A stretch of 64,000 nt of DNA from Echinicola sp. 20G (GTDB taxonomy: Bacteria > Bacteroidota > Bacteroidia > Cytophagales > Cyclobacteriaceae): the NCBI RefSeq assembly GCF_015533855.1, contig NZ_AP024154.1, positions 1,243,001-1,307,000 of the forward strand, given 5' to 3'. How positions within the stretch are numbered: the first letter of the stretch is position 1; each line of letters begins with the position of its first letter. The position numbers and the translations under genes are program-made. The notes below the pieces were generated by a model, which searched no databases, was not told the origin of the DNA, and saw only the letters and a list, made by a program, of their open reading frames with translations. Of this stretch, positions 17,712 through 26,325 are shown piece after piece.

Positions 17712-18569
17712 ATGAATCAAATTATGTCTAATAAAGCTTTCATCTCTTTTCTGACCATTTATTTGTCGCTACAATCTTTCTCTTGGGCTCAGGAAAGTTT
17801 TGTGTATAAGACAGCCGACACTTCCCAATTATATATGGAAGTATATTCACCTCCCTCAATTGATACTTCCAAGGCCTATCCCGCTATAATTTTCTTCTTT
17901 GGGGGAGGGTGGATTGGAGGCAGTAAAAACCAATTTAAGCCTCATGCACAGTATTTTTCAGAAAGAGGAATGGTCTGTTTTTTGGTTGACTACAGGGTAA
18001 AAAACATCCACCAAACCAGCCCTTATGAATCCTTGATGGATGCCAAGTCGGCGATAAGGTATGTAAGAAAAAATGCCGAAGCACTGCACATTGATACTAC
18101 CAAAATCATAGCAGCGGGAGGTTCTGCAGGTGGGCACTTGGCCGCTGCCACCGCCCTTATTCCAGGCTTTAATGATCCCAAAGATGACCTCAACATCAGT
18201 AGTATTCCAAACGCCTTGGTCTTGTTTAATCCCGTTATTGATAATGGCCCAGGAGGATATGGATATGAACGGATTGGAGATCAATACAAGGCCTTTTCTC
18301 CCTTGCACAACATCAAAAAAGGAGCACCTCCTACTATCTTTTTCTTAGGGACAAAGGACAAGCTGATCCCAGTAGAAACAGCTGAATACTATCAAGTGGT
18401 ATACGAAAAAGTGGGAAGTCGATGTGAACTCTACCTATATGAAGGAGAAGCCCATGGCTTTTTCAATTATGCCCAGTTTGATAATTATAAAGATACTATC
18501 CTCAAAACTGATCAGTTCTTACAGTCATTGGGTTATCTGGAAGAAGGACCCAAAGTAGAAATCAAATAA
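17712..18569 (+). CDS. Secreted alpha/beta hydrolase (acetyl esterase/lipase, HSL/BD-FAE-like)
   Basis: An exported esterase of about 285 aa. The oxyanion-hole motif is FFFGGGWIGG (an HGGG variant with Phe in place of His), the nucleophile elbow is AGGSAGGHLA, and the acid and base are in GTKDKLIP and GEAHGFFN. The start at 17712 is chosen because it opens a signal peptide ending in FSWAQ; the frame extends upstream into the preceding gene. Members of this family remove acetyl or feruloyl groups from carbohydrates or hydrolyse short esters. It follows the CxC protein closely, so the two may be co-transcribed. Confidence 0.88.
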   Translation: MNQIMSNKAFISFLTIYLSLQSFSWAQESFVYKTADTSQLYMEVYSPPSIDTSKAYPAIIFFFGGGWIGGSKNQFKPHAQYFSERGMVCFLVDYRVKNIHQTSPYESLMDAKSAIRYVRKNAEALHIDTTKIIAAGGSAGGHLAAATALIPGFNDPKDDLNISSIPNALVLFNPVIDNGPGGYGYERIGDQYKAFSPLHNIKKGAPPTIFFLGTKDKLIPVETAEYYQVVYEKVGSRCELYLYEGEAHGFFNYAQFDNYKDTILKTDQFLQSLGYLEEGPKVEIK

Positions 18570-18597
18570 AGAACTGATTCTTTCAGCAAAAGTCCAC

Positions 18598-19029
18598 TTA
18601 TTCCAAAATGGCATATCCAAAATTGACAGAAAAATCCACGCACCAAATTAAGACATAATTGTGGGTCGTTAAGTTTACATTATTTGGAATCGCATAAGAA
18701 AAATCGCCTTCAATACCTTTTAGCTCTCCCAATGAAACATAATTTGTTGCATTTTGGTCTGTGGCCAAGTACACTTCCAACAATGGTCCTGGATCGGTTT
18801 TAAAGTTGGTAAAGCTCAATTGACTTTTGGATTGATTGACGGTGGCCACACCAGAAGTGGGGTGCGCATCCGACTTAAAATCTCCTTGATACAAAACATC
18901 TCCTTCGTTTCCTCCGCTCGAATCACTTGGATCCATTGTCATAGAAGGTGACTGGGGCTCAGTACCATCTGAGTTGCATGCTACTCCAAAAAAGATCACA
19001 AGAAGTATAACTAATGAGGTTTTCATCAT
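18598..19029 (-). CDS. DM13-domain lipoprotein
   Basis: A 143-aa lipoprotein with signal LVIFFGVAC-type lipobox (VAC). A Ser/Gly/Asp-rich linker leads to a single DM13 domain (about residues 45-143): GDFKSDAHPTSGVATV, GPLLEVYLATD, YVSLGELKGIEGDFSYAIP and the end block YVLIWCVDFSVNFGYAIL. The family has been proposed to be redox-linked, with the conserved Cys in the IWC motif as the candidate centre; this is a proposal in the literature, not shown here. It is convergent with the esterase gene and stands alone. An alternative start is the second ATG three bases in. Confidence 0.85.
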   Translation of the reverse strand: MMKTSLVILLVIFFGVACNSDGTEPQSPSMTMDPSDSSGGNEGDVLYQGDFKSDAHPTSGVATVNQSKSQLSFTNFKTDPGPLLEVYLATDQNATNYVSLGELKGIEGDFSYAIPNNVNLTTHNYVLIWCVDFSVNFGYAILE

Positions 19030-19206
19030 CTTTGGGCATTGATCTTAAAAAGTATACGTTTGAAACAGTGCTGCGTTTCCTGCCATCGATAGCATTTGAG
19101 ATTATTGGACCAACTTATTTAAATCCTTTTTTACCAAGCATGATTTGTCTTTTTATCAGTAATTTTAAATCATCAAAATTAAAAGCTTCCAACTGCCAAA
19201 TCCGAA

Positions 19207-20670
19207 ATGAACAAAATATATACTCTGGCCGCACTTATTTCATCGATCTTACTTATTTCCTGTAAACCCTCCACTCAAAAACAATTTGAACTTTCACCAC
19301 AAGCAAGGCTTATTCACCACGGCGATATCATTGATGTAAACACAGGTGGTTTTATTGAGGCAGATGCCATCTTGATAGATAGTGCCAAAATTATTGAAAT
19401 AGGAAGTTATGGAAACCTCCAATCCCAACTTCCAGTTGAAAATCAAATTGACGCAACAGGCAAATACATTATTCCAGGACTGTGGGACATGCATGTACAC
19501 TTTGAAGGCCAGGAGTTGATAGAGGACAACATGGCGCTATTTCCGGTATTCATTGCCTATGGGATCACCACTGTTCGGGATATGGCCAGTGATTTAGGAG
19601 AGCAGGTTTTGCAGTGGAGAGAAGAGATTGAACAACATAAATTTTTGGCTCCACAGATTTTCACGGCCGGAAGAAAGTTGGAAGGAATTGATTCTTTTTG
19701 GAAAGGAGACCTTGAAATTGCCAATGAAGAAGAGCTGCACCAAATGCTGGACAAGTTAAAGGCTTATGACGTGGATCTGGTCAAGGTTACGGAGAATGCG
19801 CTTTCCGGAGAATTATTTCTCAAGAGTGTCCAAGAAGCTCATAACCGGGAATTTTTAGTTTCCTCCCACGTTCCTTTGGACCTCAGCATTGAGCAATTGG
19901 CTAAAGCAGGTCTATCTAGTGTAGAACATGCCAGTTACTTCTTGAGGCTAGGAACCCATGAAAACCAAATTGCCCAAAAAGTAGCCAATGGAAGCATGAC
20001 CCATGCCGAAGCCAATGCCTTTTACAGCACACACTTTGATCAGGACACTGCTTTCATGAATTACCAGAAACTGGCTAGCTTAGGCTTGGCCATCACTCCT
20101 ACCTTAATTGGAGGGAAACAACTGGCTTATTATGACGAAGATAACCATGCTGATGATGAGTTTCTTAATTTTCTCACCGACCGCTTTACTTCCAATTACC
20201 AATGGAGAATTGACAGGTTAAAGGATTACACACCCAAGCAATGGAAAGAGAGGAAGGACCGATACCAGCTGATTGCCCAACAGCTTCCTTACATTCAAAA
20301 AGCTGGGATGACCATTTTAGCAGGAAGCGATGCAGCAGCCTTGAACACATTCGTTTATCCAGCCTTTGCCTTGCACCAAGAATTAGAATTGTTTCAAGAA
20401 GCTGGTCTTCGTCCAATCGAGGCATTGCAGGCTGCCACTATCAATGGCGCCAAGTTTATGGGTAAGTCGAATACCATGGGAAGCATTGAAATTGGAAAAC
20501 AAGCGGATTTGGTCATTCTAAACAGCAATCCACTTGAAGACATCAGTGCCACTCAAAATATTTTTGGTGTGGTCAATGATGGTCTTTACTATGACCGCAT
20601 GTCTTTGAACACCATTTTAGAAAAAGCCAAAAACAAAAAGCAACAATTAGATAAGGGCAGAAAAAAATAA
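19207..20670 (+). CDS. Amidohydrolase family lipoprotein (imidazolonepropionase-like)
   Basis: A 487-aa metal-dependent hydrolase exported as a lipoprotein (LLISC). The TIM-barrel metal site is recognisable: GLWDMHVHFEG (first His pair), Lys in LVKVTENA, His in VSSHVPL and EHASYF, and Asp in AGSDAA. The C-terminal block GKQADLVILNSNPLEDI is typical of amidohydrolases whose two ends form a small beta-sandwich. Related secreted enzymes act on Xaa-Pro or Xaa-Arg dipeptides or cyclic amides. The substrate is open. The neighbouring M23-type gene is convergent. Confidence 0.9.
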   Translation: MNKIYTLAALISSILLISCKPSTQKQFELSPQARLIHHGDIIDVNTGGFIEADAILIDSAKIIEIGSYGNLQSQLPVENQIDATGKYIIPGLWDMHVHFEGQELIEDNMALFPVFIAYGITTVRDMASDLGEQVLQWREEIEQHKFLAPQIFTAGRKLEGIDSFWKGDLEIANEEELHQMLDKLKAYDVDLVKVTENALSGELFLKSVQEAHNREFLVSSHVPLDLSIEQLAKAGLSSVEHASYFLRLGTHENQIAQKVANGSMTHAEANAFYSTHFDQDTAFMNYQKLASLGLAITPTLIGGKQLAYYDEDNHADDEFLNFLTDRFTSNYQWRIDRLKDYTPKQWKERKDRYQLIAQQLPYIQKAGMTILAGSDAAALNTFVYPAFALHQELELFQEAGLRPIEALQAATINGAKFMGKSNTMGSIEIGKQADLVILNSNPLEDISATQNIFGVVNDGLYYDRMSLNTILEKAKNKKQQLDKGRKK

Positions 20671-20685
20671 TCCATCAACGGATCC

Positions 20686-21372
20686 TCAAAAAGATTCTTC
20701 GAAACCAATTATCCATTTGGGATCAGGGCAATTCCTTTGGTACTTGTCTTGATCCTTTGCAGCACATACCCCTGGATAATCCCCCTGATTGCCTTCCATA
20801 TCTACTATCAATTGAAAATGCAGGTGAGGAGGCCAATCCCCATTCTCTGGATAAGGGCCAATATGGCAAAATACTTGACCGGCTAAAATCTGTTGGCCCA
20901 CTTCTAAGCCGATCAGATCTGAACGCTTTAAATGACCATAAAGGCTGTAAAAAATCTCTCCCTTTAGTTGGTGCTCCAGGATGATGGCAGGACCATAATT
21001 TCCAAAGGCGCCATTGTCCTGAAAACTATGGATCTTTCCATCCAAAGGTGCGTAAACCGCTTGTCCAGGTTCAGCCCAAATATCCACTTGGGCGTGGATA
21101 TTTCGAAAGTCCTCCGGAGAAGTCCCAAATACCTCGCTTCTTTGATAAATGGCCCTTGGCTCCATATATCCTCCTATGCCAAAAGCACAACTTGCATCCG
21201 CCAACAACCCAAAAACATACTCACTAAAAGCTTTGGTATCTCCTAAATCAATGGCTTCCAAAACCATATTATTGGCCGTAAAATCCATCACAATGGTATT
21301 TTCATGGTTTAATTCTACACCCATAATTGGATAAAAAGAAGTCTCTTTAAGCAGCTGTGTTAATTTTTGCAT
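20686..21372 (-). CDS. M23-type (LytM) metallopeptidase domain protein without signal peptide
   Basis: About 228 aa. The C-terminal two thirds is an M23 fold: HAQVDIWAEPG supplies the His-x3-Asp zinc ligands, GPAIILEH and YSLYGHL lead to WPPHLHFQL with the His-x-His pair, so the metal site looks intact. The N-terminal 70 residues have no recognised domain and there is no signal peptide or membrane segment with either candidate start (21372 or 21432). This is unusual for a family that cuts cell-wall peptides outside the cytoplasm. I chose 21372, which leaves a 58-base divergent gap to the threonine dehydratase-like gene. Confidence 0.85.
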   Translation of the reverse strand: MQKLTQLLKETSFYPIMGVELNHENTIVMDFTANNMVLEAIDLGDTKAFSEYVFGLLADASCAFGIGGYMEPRAIYQRSEVFGTSPEDFRNIHAQVDIWAEPGQAVYAPLDGKIHSFQDNGAFGNYGPAIILEHQLKGEIFYSLYGHLKRSDLIGLEVGQQILAGQVFCHIGPYPENGDWPPHLHFQLIVDMEGNQGDYPGVCAAKDQDKYQRNCPDPKWIIGFEESF

Positions 21373-21430
21373 GGTGGATATTTTGTCGAAAGATACACAT
21401 TTTGACTTCAATGTGTTAACTTTAAAGAAC

Positions 21431-22387
21431 ATGCACGACTATAGATTTCCCCAACTACTGGATGTAAAGCAAGCCTACCAAAGGATCATGGCTTACATTC
21501 ACCATACGCCCATCCTAACCAGCGAAGCCATTGAAAAAATAGCTGACTGTCAGCTCTATTTCAAATGTGAAAACCTGCAAAAGGTCGGAGCCTTTAAAGC
21601 CAGAGGCGCCACCAATGCCATCCTGAAACTCCCTCCAGAACTAAAACAAAATGGGGTCGCCACACATAGTAGTGGGAACCATGCTGCTGCATTGGCCAGA
21701 GCCGCCTTGGAAACAGGAACTACTGCTTATATCGTGATGCCCTCCAATGCTCCCGCAATAAAAAAAGCAGCTGTCAAAAGTTATGGAGGAAAAATTATTG
21801 AATGCGAACCTAATTTAAAAGCCCGCGAAACAACTCTTGAAAAGGTGGTAGAAGAAACTGGCGCTGCTTTTATTCCTCCTTATGATTATATGGATGTGAT
21901 TGAAGGACAAGCCACCTGCGCTTTGGAAATGTGGGATGAAGGAATTCCTTTTGATGTCATCATCACCCCTGTTGGTGGCGGTGGGCTTTTGGCTGGCACT
22001 GCATTGACCACCCATTATGTTTCTCCTAAAACGGAGGTTTACGGGGCTGAGCCCAAAGGAGCCGATGATGCTCAGCGAAGCTTTAAGGCCAAAGAAATCA
22101 TTCCCATGGAAAACCCTAATACCATTGCCGATGGGCTTTTAACTTCCTTGGGGCAGCGAAACTTTATTTTGATTTCAAAACATGTCAAAGACATCCTAAC
22201 TGTGACCGATGAAGAGATTATTGCTGCCATGCGCTTGGTGTTTGAGCGGATGAAGTTGGTCATCGAACCTAGTAGTGCTGTGCCTCTAGCTGCTGTATTG
22301 GCCAATAAGGAGCTTTTTAGAAATAAAAAAGTAGGCATAATCATTTCTGGGGGAAATGTAGATGTCAGCAAACTTCCCTTTCAATGA
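21431..22387 (+). CDS. Threonine/serine dehydratase-like PLP enzyme
   Basis: A fold-type II PLP enzyme of 318 aa. The Schiff-base lysine is K56 in VGAFKARG, followed by SSGNHAAALA (phosphate and substrate loop), PVGGGGLLAG (phosphate-binding glycines) and the end motif ISGGNVDV. The length and absence of a C-terminal ACT regulatory domain match catabolic threonine ammonia-lyase or serine racemase rather than biosynthetic IlvA. The start at 21431 fits the family N-terminus (HTPILTS soon after). The reaction would be threonine to 2-oxobutyrate or serine to pyruvate. A strong terminator follows. Confidence 0.9.
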   Translation: MHDYRFPQLLDVKQAYQRIMAYIHHTPILTSEAIEKIADCQLYFKCENLQKVGAFKARGATNAILKLPPELKQNGVATHSSGNHAAALARAALETGTTAYIVMPSNAPAIKKAAVKSYGGKIIECEPNLKARETTLEKVVEETGAAFIPPYDYMDVIEGQATCALEMWDEGIPFDVIITPVGGGGLLAGTALTTHYVSPKTEVYGAEPKGADDAQRSFKAKEIIPMENPNTIADGLLTSLGQRNFILISKHVKDILTVTDEEIIAAMRLVFERMKLVIEPSSAVPLAAVLANKELFRNKKVGIIISGGNVDVSKLPFQ

Positions 22388-22408
22388 TTCATCAGATTTT
22401 AGCCATAA

Positions 22409-22434
22409 AAAAACCGGCCTTTAGACCGGTTTTT
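22409..22434. terminator. Bidirectional terminator between convergent genes
   Basis: A 9-bp stem AAAAACCGG/CCGGTTTTT with an 8-base loop lies between the dehydratase-like gene (+) and the cysteine desulfurase gene (-), with A/T runs suitable for both directions. Confidence 0.85.
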
Positions 22435-22457
22435 ACTGCTGTTTCACTTTATTAACC

Positions 22458-23600
22458 CTAGGCAATCACGCCATATAGTTCTTTTAACTTTCCGACGGAA
22501 TAGTCTATTTCTTCTTGGGTGTTGAACCTGCTGAAAGAGAACCTCACCGAATCCCTATCTGCTTTAGCATTCAATGCCCTCAACACATGAGAACCTACTG
22601 TAGCACCACTGCTGCAAGCTGAACCGCCTGAAGCAGAAATACCATGAAGGTCAAGATTGAATAACAACATTCCGCTATTCTCTTCCGAAGGAGGCAAACT
22701 CACATTCAAAACGGTGTATAAACTTTTATCGAGATTGGCAGATAGGCCATTGAATTCCACTCCCGGAATTCCTTCTCTCAACTGCTCGATAAAACTGCTT
22801 TTCAGCTTTTCTACATGCTTTTGGTGATCTGTCATTTCTTCATAAGCCAGCTCCAAAGCTTTGGCTATTCCCACAATCCCATAAACATTTTCCGTTCCTC
22901 CACGCATGCTCCGCTCTTGAGCACCACCATAGATAAACGGTCGAATCTTATTTTTCTTATTCAAATACAAAAATCCTGATCCCTTTGGTCCATGGAATTT
23001 ATGTCCACCTGCTACAATGGCATCCAGAGGTAATTGCTTCAGGTCATGCACATAATGGCCCATTGTCTGAACGGTATCAGAATGGAAAAACACCCCGTGC
23101 TCCTTGCAGATATTTCCAATCGCCTCAATATCATTCAAGTTTCCTATCTCATTGTTAGCATGCATGATGGAAACCAATGATTTTGGATGAGCTTGAATCC
23201 AGGCCTCTAAATGCCCCATGTCAATGGCTCCATTTTCATCAATTTGAGCATATTCCAATTGGATATGTCCACGCTTTTCACATTCCTGAAGGGTATGTAA
23301 AACCGCATGGTGCTCGATCGGTGAAGTCAGTGCATGCTTGATGCCGTAAGTTTCTATCGCACAGACCAAAGCGGTATTATCCGCCTCAGTACCTCCTGAT
23401 GTAAAGAATATTTCTCCCGGGCTGGCATTCAATAGCTCAGCCACTTTTTTTCTTGACCTTTCGATAGCTGTACGTACTTCACGGCCATGTGAGTGAACGG
23501 ATGAAGGATTTCCATAGTGTCCCGACAAATAGGGGAGCATGGCCTCCAATACCTTTTCATCCAATGCCGTAGTAGCAGCGTTATCTAAATAAACTTTCAT
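22458..23600 (-). CDS. Cysteine desulfurase (IscS/NifS family)
   Basis: A PLP enzyme that takes sulfur from cysteine for Fe-S clusters and thiolated tRNA. It starts MKVYLDNAATT; SGGTEADNTAL and the HSDTVQTMGH region bind PLP, the Schiff-base lysine is K201 in GGHKFHGPKGSGFLY, and the persulfide-carrying Cys is C329 in GGSACSSG, on the long loop typical of group I enzymes. At 380 aa it is full length. It lies 32 bases downstream of glmM on the same strand. No iscU or suf genes are adjacent in the window. Confidence 0.95.
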   Translation of the reverse strand: MKVYLDNAATTALDEKVLEAMLPYLSGHYGNPSSVHSHGREVRTAIERSRKKVAELLNASPGEIFFTSGGTEADNTALVCAIETYGIKHALTSPIEHHAVLHTLQECEKRGHIQLEYAQIDENGAIDMGHLEAWIQAHPKSLVSIMHANNEIGNLNDIEAIGNICKEHGVFFHSDTVQTMGHYVHDLKQLPLDAIVAGGHKFHGPKGSGFLYLNKKNKIRPFIYGGAQERSMRGGTENVYGIVGIAKALELAYEEMTDHQKHVEKLKSSFIEQLREGIPGVEFNGLSANLDKSLYTVLNVSLPPSEENSGMLLFNLDLHGISASGGSACSSGATVGSHVLRALNAKADRDSVRFSFSRFNTQEEIDYSVGKLKELYGVIA

Positions 23601-23632
23601 TCTAAATAATATATACTTGGGTAGGTTGTTAC

Positions 23633-25024
23633 TTATTTGGTCGCTGAAATCACTTCTTTAATATCAGTGATCAGCTTATTCGCCAGATGCTCAGCAGTCG
23701 CCTGCGTTTCAGATTCAGAATAAATCCTGATAATAGGTTCTGTATTTGATTTTCTCAAATGAACCCATTCTTTTTCAAACTCTATCTTTACTCCATCAAT
23801 GGTATTGATAGGTTGTTTGCTATATTTTCTGCTGATCTCATCCAGAATAGCATCTACATCAATGTCTGGAGTTAATTCTATCTTATTTTTTGATATGTAA
23901 TAATTGGGATAGCTGGCCCTTAACCTGCTGGCAGTTTTACCAAACTTGGCCAAATGGGTCAAAAACAAACCAATACCTACCAAAGCATCTCTTCCATAAT
24001 GTGATGCTGGATAAATAACCCCACCATTTCCTTCACCACCAATGATGGCATTGGTCTCTTTCATTTTATTGACCACATTTACCTCACCTACCGCGGCTGC
24101 ATTATATGCGCCATGGTGCTTTTCCGTCACATCACGAAGTGCTCTGGTTGAACTTAGATTTGAAACAGTATTTCCAGCTTCCTTTGAAAGCACATAATCT
24201 GCTACTGCTACCAAAGTGTATTCTTCACCAAAAGGAGAGCCATCTTCTGTCAAAAAAGCCAAACGGTCTACATCTGGATCCACCACGATGCCCAGGTCAA
24301 ACTTTCCGTTTTCCAGTTTGGCAGAAATATCTCTTAGGTTTTCCGGAAGTGGCTCTGGGTTATGAGGAAACTGTCCATCAGGTTCACAGAACATCTCTTC
24401 CACATGCTCCACACCCAAAGCGTTAAGTAATTTTGGTAAAGCAATACCTCCAGTAGAATTAACGCAATCAATGACCACTTTAAAACCACGTTTGGCTATC
24501 GCTTCCTTGTCCACTAAAGATAAACTGAGGACATGCTCAATGTGCCTATCGATATAATCTTCCACTAAAGTGTAGCCACCCAGTTTTCTGACCTCAGCAA
24601 ACTTAAAGTCTTCCTGATCAGCTTTTTCCAAGACTTCTTTTCCATCTTGGTCTGAGATAAACTCGCCCTTATCATTCAACAACTTCAAGGCATTCCATTG
24701 GATCGGATTATGGCTGGCAGTAAGGATAATTCCACCTCCTGCTTTCTCCAACGGAACAGCAAATTCCACTGTAGGAGTAGTGCTCAGGCCAAGGTCGATC
24801 ACATGAATGCCCAACCCTTGAAGAGTGGCTGTAACCAACTTGGAAACCATGTCACCTGATATCCTGGCATCTCTACCAATTACAATCTTGGGATTGTTGG
24901 TCTTTTCGACAATCCATGCTCCATAAGCAGAAGCAAATTTGACCACATCAACTGGAGTAAGTCCTTCCCCTACTTTTCCTCCGATAGTTCCTCGAATACC
25001 GGAAATAGACTTGATTAATGCCAC
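23633..25024 (-). CDS. glmM: Phosphoglucosamine mutase
   Basis: GlmM converts glucosamine-6-phosphate to glucosamine-1-phosphate for UDP-GlcNAc and hence peptidoglycan and LPS. The phosphoserine loop is LTASHNP (S104 with the chosen start), the metal loop is DPDVDRLAF, the sugar loop GGEGNGG, and the phosphate-binding loop RKSNTEPIIRIY. Bacteroidota members begin xLIKSISGIRGTIGG, and here that block is preceded by a GTG at 25022-25024, so I take GTG as the start (463 aa). An ATG at 25066 would add 14 non-conserved residues and cannot be excluded. It shares a strand and short spacing with the desulfurase. Confidence 0.93.
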   Translation of the reverse strand: MALIKSISGIRGTIGGKVGEGLTPVDVVKFASAYGAWIVEKTNNPKIVIGRDARISGDMVSKLVTATLQGLGIHVIDLGLSTTPTVEFAVPLEKAGGGIILTASHNPIQWNALKLLNDKGEFISDQDGKEVLEKADQEDFKFAEVRKLGGYTLVEDYIDRHIEHVLSLSLVDKEAIAKRGFKVVIDCVNSTGGIALPKLLNALGVEHVEEMFCEPDGQFPHNPEPLPENLRDISAKLENGKFDLGIVVDPDVDRLAFLTEDGSPFGEEYTLVAVADYVLSKEAGNTVSNLSSTRALRDVTEKHHGAYNAAAVGEVNVVNKMKETNAIIGGEGNGGVIYPASHYGRDALVGIGLFLTHLAKFGKTASRLRASYPNYYISKNKIELTPDIDVDAILDEISRKYSKQPINTIDGVKIEFEKEWVHLRKSNTEPIIRIYSESETQATAEHLANKLITDIKEVISATK

Positions 25025-25094
25025 TTGTAAAGAGTTTAGTTCAACTAGATAAAAAATCCTATGCATTTAGGTGTCACATAGGAGATACTGGTGA

Positions 25095-25325
25095 TTATTT
25101 GAATTTGGCCATTACTTTATTGACTTCAGAATCCGGGTTTCCGCATTCCGAATTATCATCCACTTTCTTCCCACAATAGCTGCACGTCCCGCCATCCTTG
25201 TTTAAATAAGGATTTTGAGAAGCACAGGTTCCTTTGAATTGCCCATTTTTCAAAAATATCAGTCGGACAGACATCAAAATGAAAAACAGAGCAATAAATC
25301 CCAAAGTCAAATATACAGTTGCCAT
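25095..25325 (-). CDS. Small membrane protein with C-terminal zinc-ribbon-like cysteines (76 aa)
   Basis: An N-terminal transmembrane helix (VYLTLGFIALFFILMSVRLIF) is followed by a short soluble tail with four or five cysteines: GTCASQNP, CSYCGKK and SECGN. The CxxC and the spaced single Cys could bind zinc. I recognise it as the kind of small conserved Bacteroidota membrane protein often left unnamed. It lies just upstream of glmM, 70 bases before the chosen start, and may be co-transcribed with it. The function is unknown. Confidence 0.75.
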   Translation of the reverse strand: MATVYLTLGFIALFFILMSVRLIFLKNGQFKGTCASQNPYLNKDGGTCSYCGKKVDDNSECGNPDSEVNKVMAKFK

Positions 25326-25341
25326 ATCAAATTAATTTGCA

Positions 25342-25349
25342 CAAATTTA
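25342..25349 (-). promoter_or_regulatory. Possible -7 element of the small membrane protein gene
   Basis: The minus strand reads TAAATTTG, an exact TAnnTTTG match, 16 bases before the ATG. No clear -33 partner is seen, so confidence is low. Confidence 0.3.
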
Positions 25350-25399
25350 CGTAATACTTTGAAAACGTCCACACTTTACTAATAGTTTCCCAATTCCAC

Positions 25400-26200
25400 A
25401 TGTCTGAAATTTCCTCCCGAGCACAGCAGTTAGAAGCTTTTGACCGACTCCTGACCATCATGGATGAACTAAGGGAGCAATGTCCTTGGGACCGAAAACA
25501 AACCATTGAAAGTCTTCGTCACCTTACTATTGAGGAGACCTTCGAACTGTCAGATGCTATCATTGACAATGATCTGGAGGAAATAAAAAAAGAATTGGGC
25601 GACATCCTATTGCATATCGTATTTTATGCTCGGATAGGTTCCGAAAAAAAAGCTTTTGATATCAGCACTGTCATTGACAGCCTTTGCGAAAAATTGATCC
25701 GAAGACATCCTCATATTTATGGCGATACCAAAGTAGAGGATGAGGAAGCCGTCAAGCAAAATTGGGAAAAAATCAAGCTTAAAGAAAAAGGCAATAAAAG
25801 TGTCTTGGGGGGAGTACCCAGGTCTTTGCCGGCATTGATCAAAGCCATGCGCATCCAAGAAAAAGCCAGAGGTGTAGGCTTTGACTGGGAAGAGAAACAT
25901 CAGGTATGGGAAAAAGTAGAGGAAGAGATGCAGGAATTTAGAGCCGAATTTAATGCGGTCGATGATGCATCTATTGACAAAGATAAGGCAACTGGAGAGT
26001 TCGGAGATTTACTTTTTTCCTTAATCAATTACGCCCGTTTCATTGACATCAACCCAGAGGAAGCCTTGGAAAAAACCAATAAAAAATTCATCCACCGCTT
26101 TCAGTACTTAGAAGAAGCGGCCCGCAAGTCAGGAAAGAAAATTGAAGACATGAGCCTTGCGGAGATGGATGTTTATTGGAATGAAGCCAAAAAAAAATAA
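25400..26200 (+). CDS. mazG: Nucleoside triphosphate pyrophosphohydrolase MazG
   Basis: MazG hydrolyses NTPs and dNTPs to NMPs and pyrophosphate, cleaning the nucleotide pool. At 266 aa it has the two-domain length of E. coli MazG (263). The first domain shows CPWDRKQTIESL, the EETFEL metal site and KKELGDILLHIVFYA; the second repeats the pattern with EEMQEFRAEF and GEFGDLLFSLINYAR. The conserved linker KLKEKGNKSVLGGVP is present. It starts 74 bases after the divergent small membrane protein gene. Confidence 0.95.
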   Translation: MSEISSRAQQLEAFDRLLTIMDELREQCPWDRKQTIESLRHLTIEETFELSDAIIDNDLEEIKKELGDILLHIVFYARIGSEKKAFDISTVIDSLCEKLIRRHPHIYGDTKVEDEEAVKQNWEKIKLKEKGNKSVLGGVPRSLPALIKAMRIQEKARGVGFDWEEKHQVWEKVEEEMQEFRAEFNAVDDASIDKDKATGEFGDLLFSLINYARFIDINPEEALEKTNKKFIHRFQYLEEAARKSGKKIEDMSLAEMDVYWNEAKKK

Positions 26201-26325
26201 TAGTAAAGGATTTTTCTGCTGTTCATGACATTAGCAAATAATAAATATTTACTTTTGGCATTAATTATCGGAAGCCAAATAGCCGTTATTGCTCGACAAA
26301 TTTTGATTAACAACAACTTTCCGTT

